Below are positions 1 to 9,789 of a stretch of 64,000 nucleotides of DNA, piece after piece. The notes beneath the pieces are model-generated. The model was given only the letters and a program-made list of their open reading frames with translations, was not told the DNA's origin and made no database searches. Where the stretch lies: NCBI GenBank assembly GCA_963785755.1, contig CAWAXG010000050.1:1-64000 (forward strand), in the 5' to 3' direction. Source of the DNA: JACCXG01 sp963785755 (lineage in GTDB: Bacteria > Acidobacteriota > Vicinamibacteria > Vicinamibacterales > 2-12-FULL-66-21). The first letter of the stretch is position 1. The number at the start of each line of letters is the position of its first letter. The position numbers and the translations under genes were made by a program.

Positions 1-124
1 GCAGCTCGATCAGGGCGCCGAGGGCGGAGTCTGGAACTCGATCATCTGGCTGATCAGAAAGAGGGTTCCGCTCGCGCACCGGGTGGAGAAACTGCGCCGC
101 GCCGGATTGCTGAACCGCGCCTGA
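1..124 (+). CDS. C-terminal end of an unidentified protein (partial)
   Basis: The open frame enters from the left edge and ends at TGA 122-124. It encodes about 40 residues with a hydrophobic patch (GVWNSIIWLI) followed by a basic, Leu-rich tail ending in LLNRA. The stop directly abuts the stop of the convergent metallophosphoesterase gene, which supports it as the true end of a gene. Too little is visible to name a family. Confidence 0.4.
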   Translation, partial: QLDQGAEGGVWNSIIWLIRKRVPLAHRVEKLRRAGLLNRA

Positions 125-1213
125 TTAGCGTGAAATCAGAGGCCCTTTGACAACCTCGAACCTATCGAGCGTCTTGCCATTCGCACCGATCGCTTCAATC
201 CGGATCGCGTCATGCGTCACCTGGACGATCAGAAAGGAGTGAGTCGTACCGTCGGCCTTCGCCAGAAACGTGTTCGTGTGGTCGATGGCGTTCGGTTTCA
301 CTTTCGCGCTGGCGCCGGCCGTCACGTACTGCACCTGATGACTCGCCGGCGCGTTCGCGGGCTGCAGGGTGGAGCGATCGTAGTGATGATCGTGACCGGC
401 AAGGACCAGGTCCACACCGCGATCCACGAAAATGGGTTCGAGCAGATGCCGCAATCTCAGCAACGACCGTTCGGCGCCGTGGCCCCCGGTTCTTGTTGCG
501 GCGGAGTAAATCGAGTGGTGCAGGAAGACGACCTTCCATCGCGCCCGAGAATTCGCTAGCGCCTCCCGGAGCCACACCAGCTGGGCATTCTTGACGGCTG
601 CCTGCTCATTGATAAACACGACGTCCTCGCCAAGCTCCGCGTTGAGCTTCTCGAGCCGTCGCTGTTCCGACGCCGTGAGCGTCGTCTTCTTGCGCTGCAG
701 CGCGGCGCGCTCGTTGTCGAGTCGCGCTTTTTCGACGAGAACGAGAGCGCGGGCCTCGTCGGATAGCGCCGTCGAATCGAGCCCGAAGAATTCGATAAGA
801 CCGTCTCCTTTTGAGAACGCGTAGAATCGTCGGCCTGTCATGTTCCAGGCCGCATAGTTTATTTGCAGCTCGGTCCCGCGGCGAATATCGTGGTTACCGA
901 GTACCGCGTAGAACTGGACACCCGCAGCCAGGAGATCGGCGAACGGAGCTTCGAAGGTCTTCTGGATGCCCCGCCCAACGCCGTCGGTATAGATGTTGTC
1001 GCCGAGCATCAGCACGAAGTCAAACCTCGCGCGATCGCGGCGGTAAGCCAGCATTTCGCGGGCAACGCCGCGCAGGCCAGGCGTGACGTCGCCGGTGTCG
1101 CCGATGACACCAAAAACGATCGGCTCCTGGGCCTTTCCGGGCGTGGTGGCCGGCGCCAGCGTCAGGACGAGCGTCGCCAGGCCGGCAGTGCGGAGCAATG
1201 CTCCCCTGTTCAC
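125..1213 (-). CDS. secreted calcineurin-like metallophosphoesterase
   Basis: Predicted exported phosphoesterase of about 362 residues with the calcineurin/purple-acid-phosphatase metal motifs in order: GDTGD near the N-terminus, GDNIYTDG, GNHD, a lone His in FLHHS and AGHDHHYDR near the C-terminus. These Asp, Asn and His residues bind the dinuclear metal centre in this family. A GTG start at 1213 is preferred because AAAGGAG lies 4-5 bases upstream and the product then begins with a hydrophobic export signal ending near GKAQ. The frame is open further upstream to 1444 but that stretch has no coding character and overlaps the neighbouring 3' end. It is the last gene of a minus-strand block and is convergent with the partial gene on its left. 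Substrate unknown. Confidence 0.8.
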   Translation of the reverse strand: MNRGALLRTAGLATLVLTLAPATTPGKAQEPIVFGVIGDTGDVTPGLRGVAREMLAYRRDRARFDFVLMLGDNIYTDGVGRGIQKTFEAPFADLLAAGVQFYAVLGNHDIRRGTELQINYAAWNMTGRRFYAFSKGDGLIEFFGLDSTALSDEARALVLVEKARLDNERAALQRKKTTLTASEQRRLEKLNAELGEDVVFINEQAAVKNAQLVWLREALANSRARWKVVFLHHSIYSAATRTGGHGAERSLLRLRHLLEPIFVDRGVDLVLAGHDHHYDRSTLQPANAPASHQVQYVTAGASAKVKPNAIDHTNTFLAKADGTTHSFLIVQVTHDAIRIEAIGANGKTLDRFEVVKGPLISR

Positions 1214-1358
1214 GGTGCTCCTTTCGCGTCGGTTCCTTACGCGGACGACGGCCTCAGTGACAATCATCGCAATGACGGTGCGCGTGGAGACATGCGTTCC
1301 GAACTCCACGCAACGTGGGTCGATCAGGTCGAGTCGTGCCAAGGTTACTATGGTGACC

Positions 1359-3641
1359 TCAGCGGAACATGCGGCCGACACCGAGGTATGTACGCCAGCG
1401 TCCGTCGAAGCTCCATGAGCCGGCAAAGACGACCGGACCGACAATCGTGTCCATCACGAGTCCAGCACCGGCGTTTGTTTTCCAACCGGCGCGCTTCCAC
1501 TCTTCAAACGCATCCCCATTCTCGAGCCATCCGCCGGCGAAGACTGCGCCGCCCATGAAATCAGGCAGCCGGCCAACGCGCCTGAGGTATCCACCTGTCG
1601 CAACGTAATAGTGAGCCCCCCTGAGCTCGCCGGTGTCGTAGGCGCCGAGCCGGAACGGCGAACCGAGTAAGAACTGATTGGTCGGCAATGGTGCCGACTC
1701 GAAGGATGTGCCGACTCCGCCGTACAGGAAGACGCGATTCGGAGGGCCGATGCTCCAAAAGCGATTCGCGACCGCAGACAGCTGAGTCAGGCCCGTGTCG
1801 ACGTCGAGCGTCTCCCCGCGCACCGCGAGGTCGGGGCCGCTGAAGATGTGGGTGAGTCGCACGTGCGACACCACGCCACCAGCTGGCACAACCGGACTGT
1901 CCTGTGTATCCAGCCGCCAGACCAGATCTCCGACCGTCTCCTCCCCCCGCAGTTCGGGGAAGCCAGGGTCCCCGACCTCGATAGACACGGTCGTATCCCC
2001 AACGTACGCACCGATGCGCACATCACTGCGCGGGCCCAGGTTCACACCACCATTCAGGCCGATCCGCGCCACCCTCTGCTTGTAGCGCGCAAGGACTACG
2101 TCGTCGTCAATCAGGTCGAACGTCATGCGTCCAACACCAGCGTACGGCGCGACGAACAGCGGCGTCGGCCCAATCGGGCGATAGAGCTCGATCCCGAGGC
2201 CGGGATCCGATCCCACCGTGCCGTCCACTCGCAACTCCGAACCCGATCCGACCGTGTCAAACGCCAGATAGCGGGCCGTCGCCGTTATGCGGAAGTCGCT
2301 CGAGGTCGTGTTCTCCAGGTTGATTCCCAGCATCATGAACGGCGGCGCATAGGGCTTGACGCGTCCCCGCACGAGTAAGCCCGGTCGGCGCGCGGCGTCG
2401 TGCATGAGGCGCCAGGTCACCGTCTGGTAGCGATCCAGCCCCATGATGACAGCGATGTCCCGCTCCACTGCCGCCGGATCCAGCGGCGCGCCGATGTGGG
2501 GCGCGAGCAGCACATTCAGTCGCTTTGCGTCACCTGTTGCGAAGCCATCCAGCTGTACGAACTCTGGCGCTGGCAGATCGGTCCGCCGGCGCGCCTGACG
2601 GGCGCGCCGCCACGTGTCGTAGTCACCTTCGCTGATGGCGAGCGGCAGCAACTGATCGCGCATGCTCTCTGCGGCGCGGTAGCCCGCTTCGATCAGCGCC
2701 CCAGCCCGCCGCCAGTCGAGCGATCCGTACTCGTGGAGCGGGACGTTGATGACGACATCGGCTGCCGCGAGTGCGCGCCTGGTGGATGCCCGCATCATGG
2801 CGTCGAGCGTATCGCCCGCGATCCCAAACATCGTGTAGGTGACACCTTCGCGATCGGACTGATCGCCGACGTTGACGGCAACGACACGGTCGGCGCCCAT
2901 CGCCTTGACGATGTCTGCGGGCACGTTGTTCATCGTGCCGCCGTCGATCAGAACGTGCCCGTTCAGCTCCACGGGAGGAAAGATCAGTGGCAGGGACATC
3001 GTGGCCCGCATCGCATCGGCGAGCGACCCTTTGCGCAGCACAACGGGCTGGGCCGATAGAAGGTCGACCGCTACGGTTCGAAACGGTGTCGGCAGGTCGT
3101 CGAAGTCCTCGACGCCGAAGTAGGGAGCTGCGATCCGGCCGAGGAGCAACTCCACGTATTCCCCGTCGTTCAACGCTGCGGGCGGCACGATGCCGCCTTT
3201 CAGACCGAACTCGAGACGCGACGGATAGGCGCGCGCGTCGGCCTTGCGGCGGATGTTCTTGTGGGCAAAGGACGACGCGCCAAAGAGCTGATCCCAGTCG
3301 AGCGAGGCGACGAAGTCCTCCAGCTCGCGTGCATCCATCCCGCTCGCGAATGCGCCTCCCACCAGCCCTCCCATGCTCGTGCCGGCCGCCGCATCGATCG
3401 GGACGCGATGCTCCTCGAGCCAGCGGATGATACCGACGTGCGCGATCCCACGGGCGCTGCCGCCACCGAACGCCACTCCGACCGTCGATCGCCCGGACAC
3501 CCGCGCCGGGCGCGGGCCCGCTGGCGCCTCATCGGCTGCGGTTGGACGCGGCAAGACGCGCTGGAGCGGGGCAGCACATGCTGCACACAGTGCCGGCACG
3601 AACACCAGGAGAAGGGGCAACCGCCGGCGGATTGAGCGCAT
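1359..3641 (-). CDS. patatin-like phospholipase fused to an Omp85-type outer-membrane barrel (type Vd autotransporter-like)
   Basis: A 760-residue protein with an N-terminal export signal (possible lipobox ending at Cys22), then a patatin/RssA domain at about 52-345. That domain has the oxyanion-hole motif GGGSARG (59-65), the nucleophile elbow GTSMG (Ser89) and the catalytic DGG (Asp233). A single POTRA-like region follows at about 355-425, then a beta-rich region to the C-terminal Phe resembling the Omp85/surface-antigen barrel. This order matches the PlpD type of self-secreting lipase (type Vd). It is expected to insert in the outer membrane and expose or release a phospholipase A domain. 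It lies 9 bases downstream of the Ysc84-like gene and is probably co-transcribed with it. The frame is intact. Confidence 0.85.
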   Translation of the reverse strand: MRSIRRRLPLLLVFVPALCAACAAPLQRVLPRPTAADEAPAGPRPARVSGRSTVGVAFGGGSARGIAHVGIIRWLEEHRVPIDAAAGTSMGGLVGGAFASGMDARELEDFVASLDWDQLFGASSFAHKNIRRKADARAYPSRLEFGLKGGIVPPAALNDGEYVELLLGRIAAPYFGVEDFDDLPTPFRTVAVDLLSAQPVVLRKGSLADAMRATMSLPLIFPPVELNGHVLIDGGTMNNVPADIVKAMGADRVVAVNVGDQSDREGVTYTMFGIAGDTLDAMMRASTRRALAAADVVINVPLHEYGSLDWRRAGALIEAGYRAAESMRDQLLPLAISEGDYDTWRRARQARRRTDLPAPEFVQLDGFATGDAKRLNVLLAPHIGAPLDPAAVERDIAVIMGLDRYQTVTWRLMHDAARRPGLLVRGRVKPYAPPFMMLGINLENTTSSDFRITATARYLAFDTVGSGSELRVDGTVGSDPGLGIELYRPIGPTPLFVAPYAGVGRMTFDLIDDDVVLARYKQRVARIGLNGGVNLGPRSDVRIGAYVGDTTVSIEVGDPGFPELRGEETVGDLVWRLDTQDSPVVPAGGVVSHVRLTHIFSGPDLAVRGETLDVDTGLTQLSAVANRFWSIGPPNRVFLYGGVGTSFESAPLPTNQFLLGSPFRLGAYDTGELRGAHYYVATGGYLRRVGRLPDFMGGAVFAGGWLENGDAFEEWKRAGWKTNAGAGLVMDTIVGPVVFAGSWSFDGRWRTYLGVGRMFR

Positions 3642-3650
3642 GGTTTGTTG

Positions 3651-4220
3651 CTACTTGGGGTTCGCCTTCGTGATCTTGTTCCCCTGAACTCCGGCGCCGG
3701 CCATGAGTCCCTTCTGGTCGAAAATGACCGCATAGATGTCGGACTTGAGCGTCGTCGTCGTGAGGTTCTTCGACGCTCCCTTGTTGACCACGACAACGGT
3801 CGGGCCCACGCCCACCTCGAAGCCCTTGGCTTTGCCAAGCGCCTGCACGGCGTTGTCGTTCATGAAGAACAGCGCATAGCCATAGGTCTTCGCCCCGGCC
3901 TGCAGGCCGACGGACGTGCCGGTGGTAGTAAAGAACCCTTCCGGCTTGCCGTCCTTCAACAGCGTGCCGGTGCCGCGTTGGACGCCGACTCCCACACTCG
4001 CTCTCGTGATTTTCGGGAACACGAGGATCGCCTGTGCCTTTTCGGCCAACTCTTTGGTGGCTGGCGCCTTCTCATAGAGCGATGCCAGGGCCCACTCCGC
4101 CTCCTTGGCGAGCTTCTCGGGCTTGCCGACTTTCTCGGGCTCGTCTTGAGCCATCGCAGCGGTCACTGGTAACGCCAACCACGCGCCGATGATCACGACA
4201 ACCAAACCAGTCACTGACAT
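3651..4220 (-). CDS. Ysc84/SYLF-domain lipid-binding protein, secreted
   Basis: About 189 residues with an N-terminal signal ending near AMAQ. The rest matches the SYLF (Ysc84) fold: the stretch AILVFPKITRASVGVGVQRG, a Gly-rich segment with SVGLQAGAKTYGYALFFMND, and a closing IYAVIFDQKGLMAG. In bacteria this domain is found in small periplasmic or lipid-associated proteins. In eukaryotes it binds phosphoinositides. The ATG at 4220 is chosen because AAGGAC lies about 7 bases upstream; an in-frame upstream extension lacks coding character. It sits between ppk2 (48 bases upstream) and the patatin gene (9 bases downstream), so the three may form one transcript linked to membrane lipid or stress. 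That link is an inference. Confidence 0.8.
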   Translation of the reverse strand: MSVTGLVVVIIGAWLALPVTAAMAQDEPEKVGKPEKLAKEAEWALASLYEKAPATKELAEKAQAILVFPKITRASVGVGVQRGTGTLLKDGKPEGFFTTTGTSVGLQAGAKTYGYALFFMNDNAVQALGKAKGFEVGVGPTVVVVNKGASKNLTTTTLKSDIYAVIFDQKGLMAGAGVQGNKITKANPK

Positions 4221-4267
4221 GGCAAACGTCCTTTCGAATACCGAGTGGAATCGAGTCGAGAGCTGGA

Positions 4268-5179
4268 TTACTTCTTCTCGGCCAGGAGCTGGCGACGCGC
4301 GCGGGCCAGCAGCCGCTGCTGTTCGGTGGTGACAACCGGACGTTTCAGGCCGAGCCTTCGGATCGACTCGGTCGTGATTCCCGCGACCAGCGCGCGGGTT
4401 ACCCATTTATGGTCGGCCGGGATCACCCACCACGGAGCCCACTTCGTGCTCGTGTGCCGCAGCATGTCCTCGAATGCGTGCTGGTAGTCGTTCCAGAAGC
4501 CGCGCTCTTTCAAGTCGGCGAACGAGAACTTCCAGTGCTTCTCCTCGTTGTGGAGCCGCTCCATGAACCGTTTCTTCTGCTCCTTCTTCGACAGGTGCAG
4601 AAAGAACTTCAAGACGAGCGTCCCGCTGCGGGTGAGGTGCCGCTCGAACCGATTGATGTCGTCGAACCGTGCCTCCCAGAATTTCTGCCCGCGCTTGCCG
4701 GGCGGTAACTTCTGATGCGTGAGAATCTCGGGGTGGACGCGAACGACGAGCACGTCCTCGTAGTATGAGCGGTTGAAGATGCCGATGCGGCCGCGCTCCG
4801 GCAGCGCCCTCATATAGCGCCAGAGAAAGTTGTGGTCGACCTCTTCATCGGACGGTTTCTTGAAGCTGAAAACCTGACATCCCTGAGGGTTCACGCCTGA
4901 CATCACGTGCTTGATCGTGCCGTCCTTGCCTGCGGCATCCATCGCCTGCAGCACGATCAGCACCGAGTACACGTCGGAGGCATAGAGCAGCTCCTGCGCG
5001 GCCGCCAACTCCTCGATGTTCTTCTCCAGGAACGAGACCGCCCGTTGCTTGAGCTCCGGCTTCGTCAGCTCCTGGAACTCGTCGCCTCCGGCCAACGACG
5101 GATCATGTCGCTTCAGCCGGAACCTGCGACCGGGCCGTACCTGGAACAACCGTGTGACGTCCTTGTAGGTCAGGGCCAC
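4268..5179 (-). CDS. ppk2: polyphosphate kinase 2 family nucleotide phosphotransferase
   Basis: A 303-residue, single-domain PPK2 protein that moves phosphate between polyphosphate and nucleotides. The Walker A motif is DAAGKDG (81-87), followed by the Walker B-type NRSYYEDV (136-143) and the basic lid region ending in KKEQKKRFMERL. The length is that of single-domain PPK2 enzymes; whether it prefers AMP, ADP or runs toward ATP cannot be told from sequence by eye. The start is GTG at 5179 with GGGAG about 7 bases upstream. It is the first gene of the ppk2-SYLF-patatin group, which suggests an energy or stress role. The frame is intact. Confidence 0.9.
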   Translation of the reverse strand: MALTYKDVTRLFQVRPGRRFRLKRHDPSLAGGDEFQELTKPELKQRAVSFLEKNIEELAAAQELLYASDVYSVLIVLQAMDAAGKDGTIKHVMSGVNPQGCQVFSFKKPSDEEVDHNFLWRYMRALPERGRIGIFNRSYYEDVLVVRVHPEILTHQKLPPGKRGQKFWEARFDDINRFERHLTRSGTLVLKFFLHLSKKEQKKRFMERLHNEEKHWKFSFADLKERGFWNDYQHAFEDMLRHTSTKWAPWWVIPADHKWVTRALVAGITTESIRRLGLKRPVVTTEQQRLLARARRQLLAEKK

Positions 5180-5267
5180 GGCAAAACTCCCGAGCTTTTC
5201 ACAAATGCGCGGCGCCCGGCCGCACCACAGGCGACTGCGCCCTTGTCGGTCGGTGCTTCAGTCGGCG

Positions 5268-6999
5268 TCATCGCGCGTTCCTGGATCGAGTTGTCTCTGG
5301 AGCAGCGCTGATGGGTTGATGGGGGAGACGTTCGAGGCCAACCAATGTCCAACCGCCGGTTGCCCGCCGGAAATGCATGCGCACCGGTTCCTTCCACGAC
5401 GGATGCGCGGCGCTCTCCACCGACACATCGACTTCCACGAAGCTGCCCCCTGACGGGTGGTAATCCTGATGGCGCGGCAATCGTGGTTGTGGCGCTGCGC
5501 GTCTCGCCGAGTGGCCGTGTCTCGCCAGTCATGTTGTCGAAGCTCGACCACGTGGCGCGGTACGTTGCGGATGCGGATTCTCCCGCCGCAACCGCGGCGT
5601 TCTGGAAGGTGAGGGAACCGCCCGTCTCGAGGCGCGGATTGACGACCGGGTTGATGGCCGCGAGGTAAGCGCGCCCGATCCGGTCGCGGCGCTTGATCAG
5701 CACGTCGGCCAGATACTGTTCGGCGGCCGCGTCCGTCAGCTGCCCCGTTTTGACGATCGCCCGGATCTGATCGTCGCGGAAGGCCATGACGCGACGCGCG
5801 GCCCAGAACGCATCATCCGCACGCATCTCCATGTACGCCGTGGTCGGCGTATGCGGTTTCCACGTCGTCGGATCGAATCGGTCACCCTCGAACCGCCCGA
5901 CCGAGGGGAAGGCAGGGTAGCGCGCCGTCTGCCACGGGCTCAGCGCAAACCCGAACGACAACAGGCGCTTCCGCGTGGTGTCCCCCTGGTAGAAGTACTC
6001 CCATCCCTCGTCCCAGTCGTGCGGCCCGTTGGCCCCCATCCCCAACGTTGAGCCAACGTCCTGGAGATAGTGCTTCACGACGGCCCGGCCGTTCTCGGTG
6101 ATGAGCGTATCCAGCGTGTTGCCGGCTTTCATGTCCGTCAGGTTGGTCCAGGCGCCGAACACGCGGAGCGCCCTCAACTCGCGGCGGTGTTCGTGCGGGA
6201 CGATGTCGTTGGGATCGTCCGGACGCGTGCCCTCGTATCGAAATCCGCCGAGGATCCTTCCTGGCAGCAACCGGGACGCGGCAACGCGATACGTGCCGTC
6301 CGCGTTTCTGGCGGCCCGTTCGAAGACAGCTTCGAGATCGGCATGCGAAAAAGCCGTGCGCGCGCCTGACGGGCGACGAACGGTCGCCTCAGGGCTGATC
6401 GTCACATTCGCCGGGTGGACGACGGTGATGAAGGTTTCGACCTGGTTGTAGCCAAGCGCCCAGAAGATCCGGTTGGCAACCACCACCGCCGCCGTCGCAC
6501 CTTCGGGATTCCCTGGAGGATCGAAGGACACGAACCACGTCTCGCCGTTGGCGTCCTGCGCCGTGAAGCCGGGCGCGTAGCCCGATGACTTCTCTCGAGT
6601 GATGACCCACTTCTCCGGCGCCGGCGGCCGGCCGGTGTTGGGACCGCGCTGGATCTCCTCCATCGACAGCTCGCGCGTGCCAATGCGATTCGTGAACCAG
6701 CTCGAATCCGGCACCTCGTCGATCGTGTTGATATTCTGCGCGCGCGTATTCGAGGGCGTCCGCCTCGCGACCGCGAAGAGGTTGTACGAGAGGTCGTAGA
6801 GCAGGCTGATGTCCCACGGTTGCGCGCCCGACGCATCCTCCGGATCGGGCTCACGGGCGATCGGGTCGTCGGCGTAGAACCGCGGGCTCTGTGCCGACAC
6901 GACGGCGAGAGTGACGGCTGTGGCGCAGGTGAGCGCAACCGTTAACGACGCGACGCGCCCCCGGCGCAGCGTGCGGCCAGATCGAGTTGGTGTGGTCAT
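5268..6999 (-). CDS. conserved secreted protein of unknown function, one frame break
   Basis: About 577 residues, starting at ATG 6999 with a signal peptide (a hydrophobic run ending VVSAQ). It contains motifs such as PWDISLLYDL, DEVPDSSWFTNRIG and GSTLGMGANGPHDWDEG. I do not recognise the family. The body resembles large exported hypothetical proteins of soil Acidobacteriota. Near 5450, in a run of C, the sense reading changes frame. After the break it continues as GSFVEVDVSVESAAHPSWKE and stops at 5268; without the switch the reading becomes Arg-rich nonsense. The total is one base over a codon multiple, as a single insertion would give. The gene begins 7 bases after the stop of the Omp85-like gene, so the two are probably an operon. 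Confidence 0.65.
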
Positions 7000-7006
7000 G
7001 GCAGCC

Positions 7007-8257
7007 TCAGAATGACGCTTTCGCCGAAAACACGAACGCCAGCCCTTCGTTGCCTTTCGCCAGTTCAATGCGCAACAGCGTGGCCGCAGGTCCATGGAAG
7101 CGGAATCCCAGGCCGTAATCGTCCTTCAGGCCATCGAGATTCAGGTCGCCCCGGCGAGCGGTCACCTTGCCGGCGTCGTAAAACAGGGCCACATCCAGGA
7201 AGCGATTCGCCGGGACGCGCCATTCCGCTTGAAGGAGCAGCGAGTGGCGATCGCGGAAGCGCCAGCTCGAAAACCCGCGCAGACTCGAACCGCCGCCGAG
7301 CGCCGGCAGCATGAAGAACGGGACCTGCTCGTTCTCGTCGGTGTAGGTCGTCTCGACACGCCCGTGCAGCGACAGCACCCATGTGTCCCGCAGGAGCGGA
7401 ATGTGCTGGATCGCCTCGTAGTCAACCTGCCGAAAGCTGTACGCGTCGTCAGGTTCTGCGAAGTCGTGAACCGTGACGCCGTAGAAGCCGCCGCGCCGCG
7501 AATAGCCCGGGGACGTGCGCCAATCAAGCGCCACGATCCCCTGTGAGTGCAGGTAGGTGGGACGGGTGCCCAGGCCCGGCAGGCTTGCCGGTGTGTAGAC
7601 GTCCTCTACAGATGGCGCGGCGCCACTGCCGCTCCCCTGCTTCCACTGGCTGTACTCGAGCCCGCCGCCAAGCACGAGCAGCTTGCGGGTGGGCCGGACT
7701 TCGAGCGCGGCAGACACGTACGGCTGCTCGAAGCTATAATTTACGCGATCGTCGACCGACGTATTGACCGTACCAATGCCATAGAAGCCGACTGCGGTCG
7801 CCTCTCTCCAGCCGCCGACGACCGACAGCACGCCTCGACGGTTGAACAGACGCGGTGCCAGAAACTCCGCTTCCAGGCGCTTGTATCCCGAGAACGTGAA
7901 GCTTCCCCGCACATCGAGCGTGTTGTACGGGCTGACGTGGCGCCTATAGCCAGCGCCCAGCGTGAACCCGCCACCCGCGTACGCGCTCTGAAAGAATTGA
8001 TGCCAGCGCAGCCTGCCGCTGAGGAATAACTCCTCGGCGCGATCGAAGAGCACTTCGGCTCTGTTCGGCTCATAGGGCTGCAGTGCCGTGGCCTTCTCGG
8101 CCTTCGCGCGCGTGATCTGCGTCTCCCGCGACTCCTGCGACTGCTGCGCGGCCGCTGACGACGTCCCAACCGACACGGCGAGCAGAGCGGCGAGGCACAA
8201 GCGCCCGACACCTCCGCGTCTTGTTCGGTCAGTCGGCTTCATCATGCTCGTCCCCAT
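7007..8257 (-). CDS. Omp85/BamA-TamA family outer-membrane barrel protein
   Basis: A 416-residue protein with a signal peptide ending near AAAQQ, a short linker and a beta-barrel. The C-terminal half has the Omp85 signature in LGGGSSLRGF and WRFRDRHSLLLQAEWRVP, then DVALFYDAGKV and a C-terminal Phe (AKASF), the usual BAM recognition residue. There is no room for a full POTRA array, so it resembles the short barrel-only members of the surface-antigen family. ATG 8257 is used; ATG 8245 with GGGGA just upstream is an equally possible start. It lies immediately upstream of the unknown secreted protein at 5268-6999. Transport substrate unknown. Confidence 0.8.
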   Translation of the reverse strand: MGTSMMKPTDRTRRGGVGRLCLAALLAVSVGTSSAAAQQSQESRETQITRAKAEKATALQPYEPNRAEVLFDRAEELFLSGRLRWHQFFQSAYAGGGFTLGAGYRRHVSPYNTLDVRGSFTFSGYKRLEAEFLAPRLFNRRGVLSVVGGWREATAVGFYGIGTVNTSVDDRVNYSFEQPYVSAALEVRPTRKLLVLGGGLEYSQWKQGSGSGAAPSVEDVYTPASLPGLGTRPTYLHSQGIVALDWRTSPGYSRRGGFYGVTVHDFAEPDDAYSFRQVDYEAIQHIPLLRDTWVLSLHGRVETTYTDENEQVPFFMLPALGGGSSLRGFSSWRFRDRHSLLLQAEWRVPANRFLDVALFYDAGKVTARRGDLNLDGLKDDYGLGFRFHGPAATLLRIELAKGNEGLAFVFSAKASF

Positions 8258-8289
8258 AGGCTCAGGCTCAGTCCCTCACCGCGCACGTC

Positions 8290-8778
8290 CTATCGCTTCA
8301 CAGGCACCAGTGGAATCTCGGACGCCAGCGAGACATTGACGATGGCATCGAGCTTGTTCTCGATTTGGAAGAAGCGCGCTGCCTTTTGGCCAGGCAGCAC
8401 CGCACGAATCTTCGGAACATACTTCTCACGCACGGCCAGCCTGTCGCGATCGATCGCGAGCAAGTCGTTGAAAAATGCATCGGCCTTCGCGTCGGTCATC
8501 GTCTCGAAGTTGGCTGCGTAGGCCGCGATGAGCTTGGCCATGCGGTCGCCGAGCTTCTCGACCTCAGCGCGATACTCTTTGTAAGCTGGCCAGAAGGCCT
8601 GGGCCTCTCCTTCGGTGAGCGGCAGATTGGCCGCTACGACAGCCTGCCGATCCGCTTTGAGATCGGCCTGCAGCTGCTGGATGGCTGTCCACTGGTCAAC
8701 TTGCTGCGCGCGTGCCGCGTGGGGCATGGCCAGGATGGCCAGACTGGAGATGCCTGCGAAAAACGCTGCTTTTCCCAT
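8290..8778 (-). CDS. small periplasmic protein, Spy/CpxP-like helical (uncertain)
   Basis: About 162 residues with a clean signal peptide (MGKAAFFAGISSLAILAMP...ARAQ). The mature part is almost entirely helical and charged, with LTEGEAQAFWPAYKEYRAEV and KYVPKIRAVLPGQKAARFFQIENKL. Helical proteins with a repeated LTxxQ-like pattern and a 'PGQKAARF' segment near the end are common in Gram-negative periplasms and recall the Spy/CpxP chaperone group, but the match is by pattern only. ATG 8778 is supported by AGGAGAAAAGG upstream. It lies 32 bases upstream of the Omp85-like gene on the same strand. Confidence 0.6.
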   Translation of the reverse strand: MGKAAFFAGISSLAILAMPHAARAQQVDQWTAIQQLQADLKADRQAVVAANLPLTEGEAQAFWPAYKEYRAEVEKLGDRMAKLIAAYAANFETMTDAKADAFFNDLLAIDRDRLAVREKYVPKIRAVLPGQKAARFFQIENKLDAIVNVSLASEIPLVPVKR

Positions 8779-8829
8779 GGTTGCTGATCCTTTTCTCCTG
8801 AGCCTGAACTCAATCACTCAACGGCATCA

Positions 8830-9491
8830 CTAGAATCGAAAGGTGATCCCGCCGGCCAGCTCGAACTGGTTCGCATACTGTGCGTCGCCCACGACGTAGC
8901 AGCCCCAGAACGGATCGCACCACCAGCCGGCGGCCTCCGACCTGATGTAGGTCGGGGTCCATCGCCCCTCGAGCGCGGATCCCGAACGCCCTGCCGGATA
9001 GATCTTCACGCCTGCCGCACCGGTCCAGGAGAATCGCGTTTCGCCTGGAATGTCGCGCGGCGCGCTCGCTCGCAGTGACGCTGACCGCTGCCGTACTGGG
9101 TAGCTCCCAAGCCCGAACAGCAGGTACGGGCCGCGCGGTAGCCTCGGCGTCGCCGAAGTTGAATGCGTAGTAGCCGTGGTAGTTGTGCAGCTTGATATCT
9201 CCGAGCTTGACGGTCGTCGTGCCGCCGACTTCGAGATCCGCTGGGCTGCTGGTTATAGAGGAAGCCGATTTCCGAATTCTCGCCGGCGAAGAAGCCCACC
9301 CGGACTCCCCACGCCCAGGCGTCTGTCGGGTCGATCCGGTCGAACGTCCCCACACCAGGCACCAGGACGGCAGTCCCGCTCACGCCCTCACTGAAGGTCC
9401 AGCCGACCGTGCCACTGATTTCGGCACCCTGAGCTGAAGCGCTCGCGGCCATCACCATCATCGTCATCAGGAATACAGACGTTCGAAGCAT
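8830..9491 (-). CDS. outer-membrane beta-barrel protein, frame-broken
   Basis: The ATG at 9491 has AAGGAG upstream and is followed by a signal peptide ending ASASAQ. It then reads GTVGWTFSEGVSG and WGVRVGFFAGENSEIGFLY. Near 9245 the sense moves to a second frame (TTTVKLGDIKLHNYHGYYAF). Between about 9150 and 9060 it moves again through RPYLLFGLG-like sequence to a third frame that ends SWTGAAGVKIYPAG...AGGITFRF with TAG at 8830-8832. Read together this is an OprF/opacity-type small barrel of about 220 residues ending in Phe. Three breaks within 400 bases look like sequence error or decay. No stop-codon accumulation within the frames is seen. Confidence 0.55.
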
Positions 9492-9789
9492 GGCTTCATC
9501 TCCTTCACAACAAATGCGCATCGTCAAGGCAAGATGTCGGCCAGGTCCGACCAAACAGGGTCGAAGAGCGGCGGGGTGCGGAAGCTATTCAGATGTCACG
9601 AATACGTGCGTCGTACGAGGCCAGCCGATCACCGCCTGGAGCGGCCGGACACCCGAAATATCACAGGTCACCCGAAATGTCGGGGGCCTCCAGCGCATTT
9701 CGACGGTCACGGCCTGAGATTCGTGCAGAGCTGCACCTGCGGGCGGAGGACCACGTCTTCCTGCCCTGACACGGACCGCCGAAATCCGG
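9492..9789. other. intergenic spacer holding one core copy of a dispersed repeat
   Basis: No convincing gene is visible in this 298-base gap between two minus-strand barrel genes. It holds the 37-base core described separately at 9650-9686. Confidence 0.5.
9650..9686 (+). repeat. dispersed repeat core, copy 1
   Basis: Two copies of ACCCGAAATRTC placed 19 bases apart, ending in a run of G. The same 37-base arrangement recurs at 22584-22620 and 28356-28391. The second half contains CCCGA-AATG-TCGGG, a small inverted repeat. Only the core is clearly shared here; the longer flanks found at the other two copies are not obvious. Confidence 0.7.
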
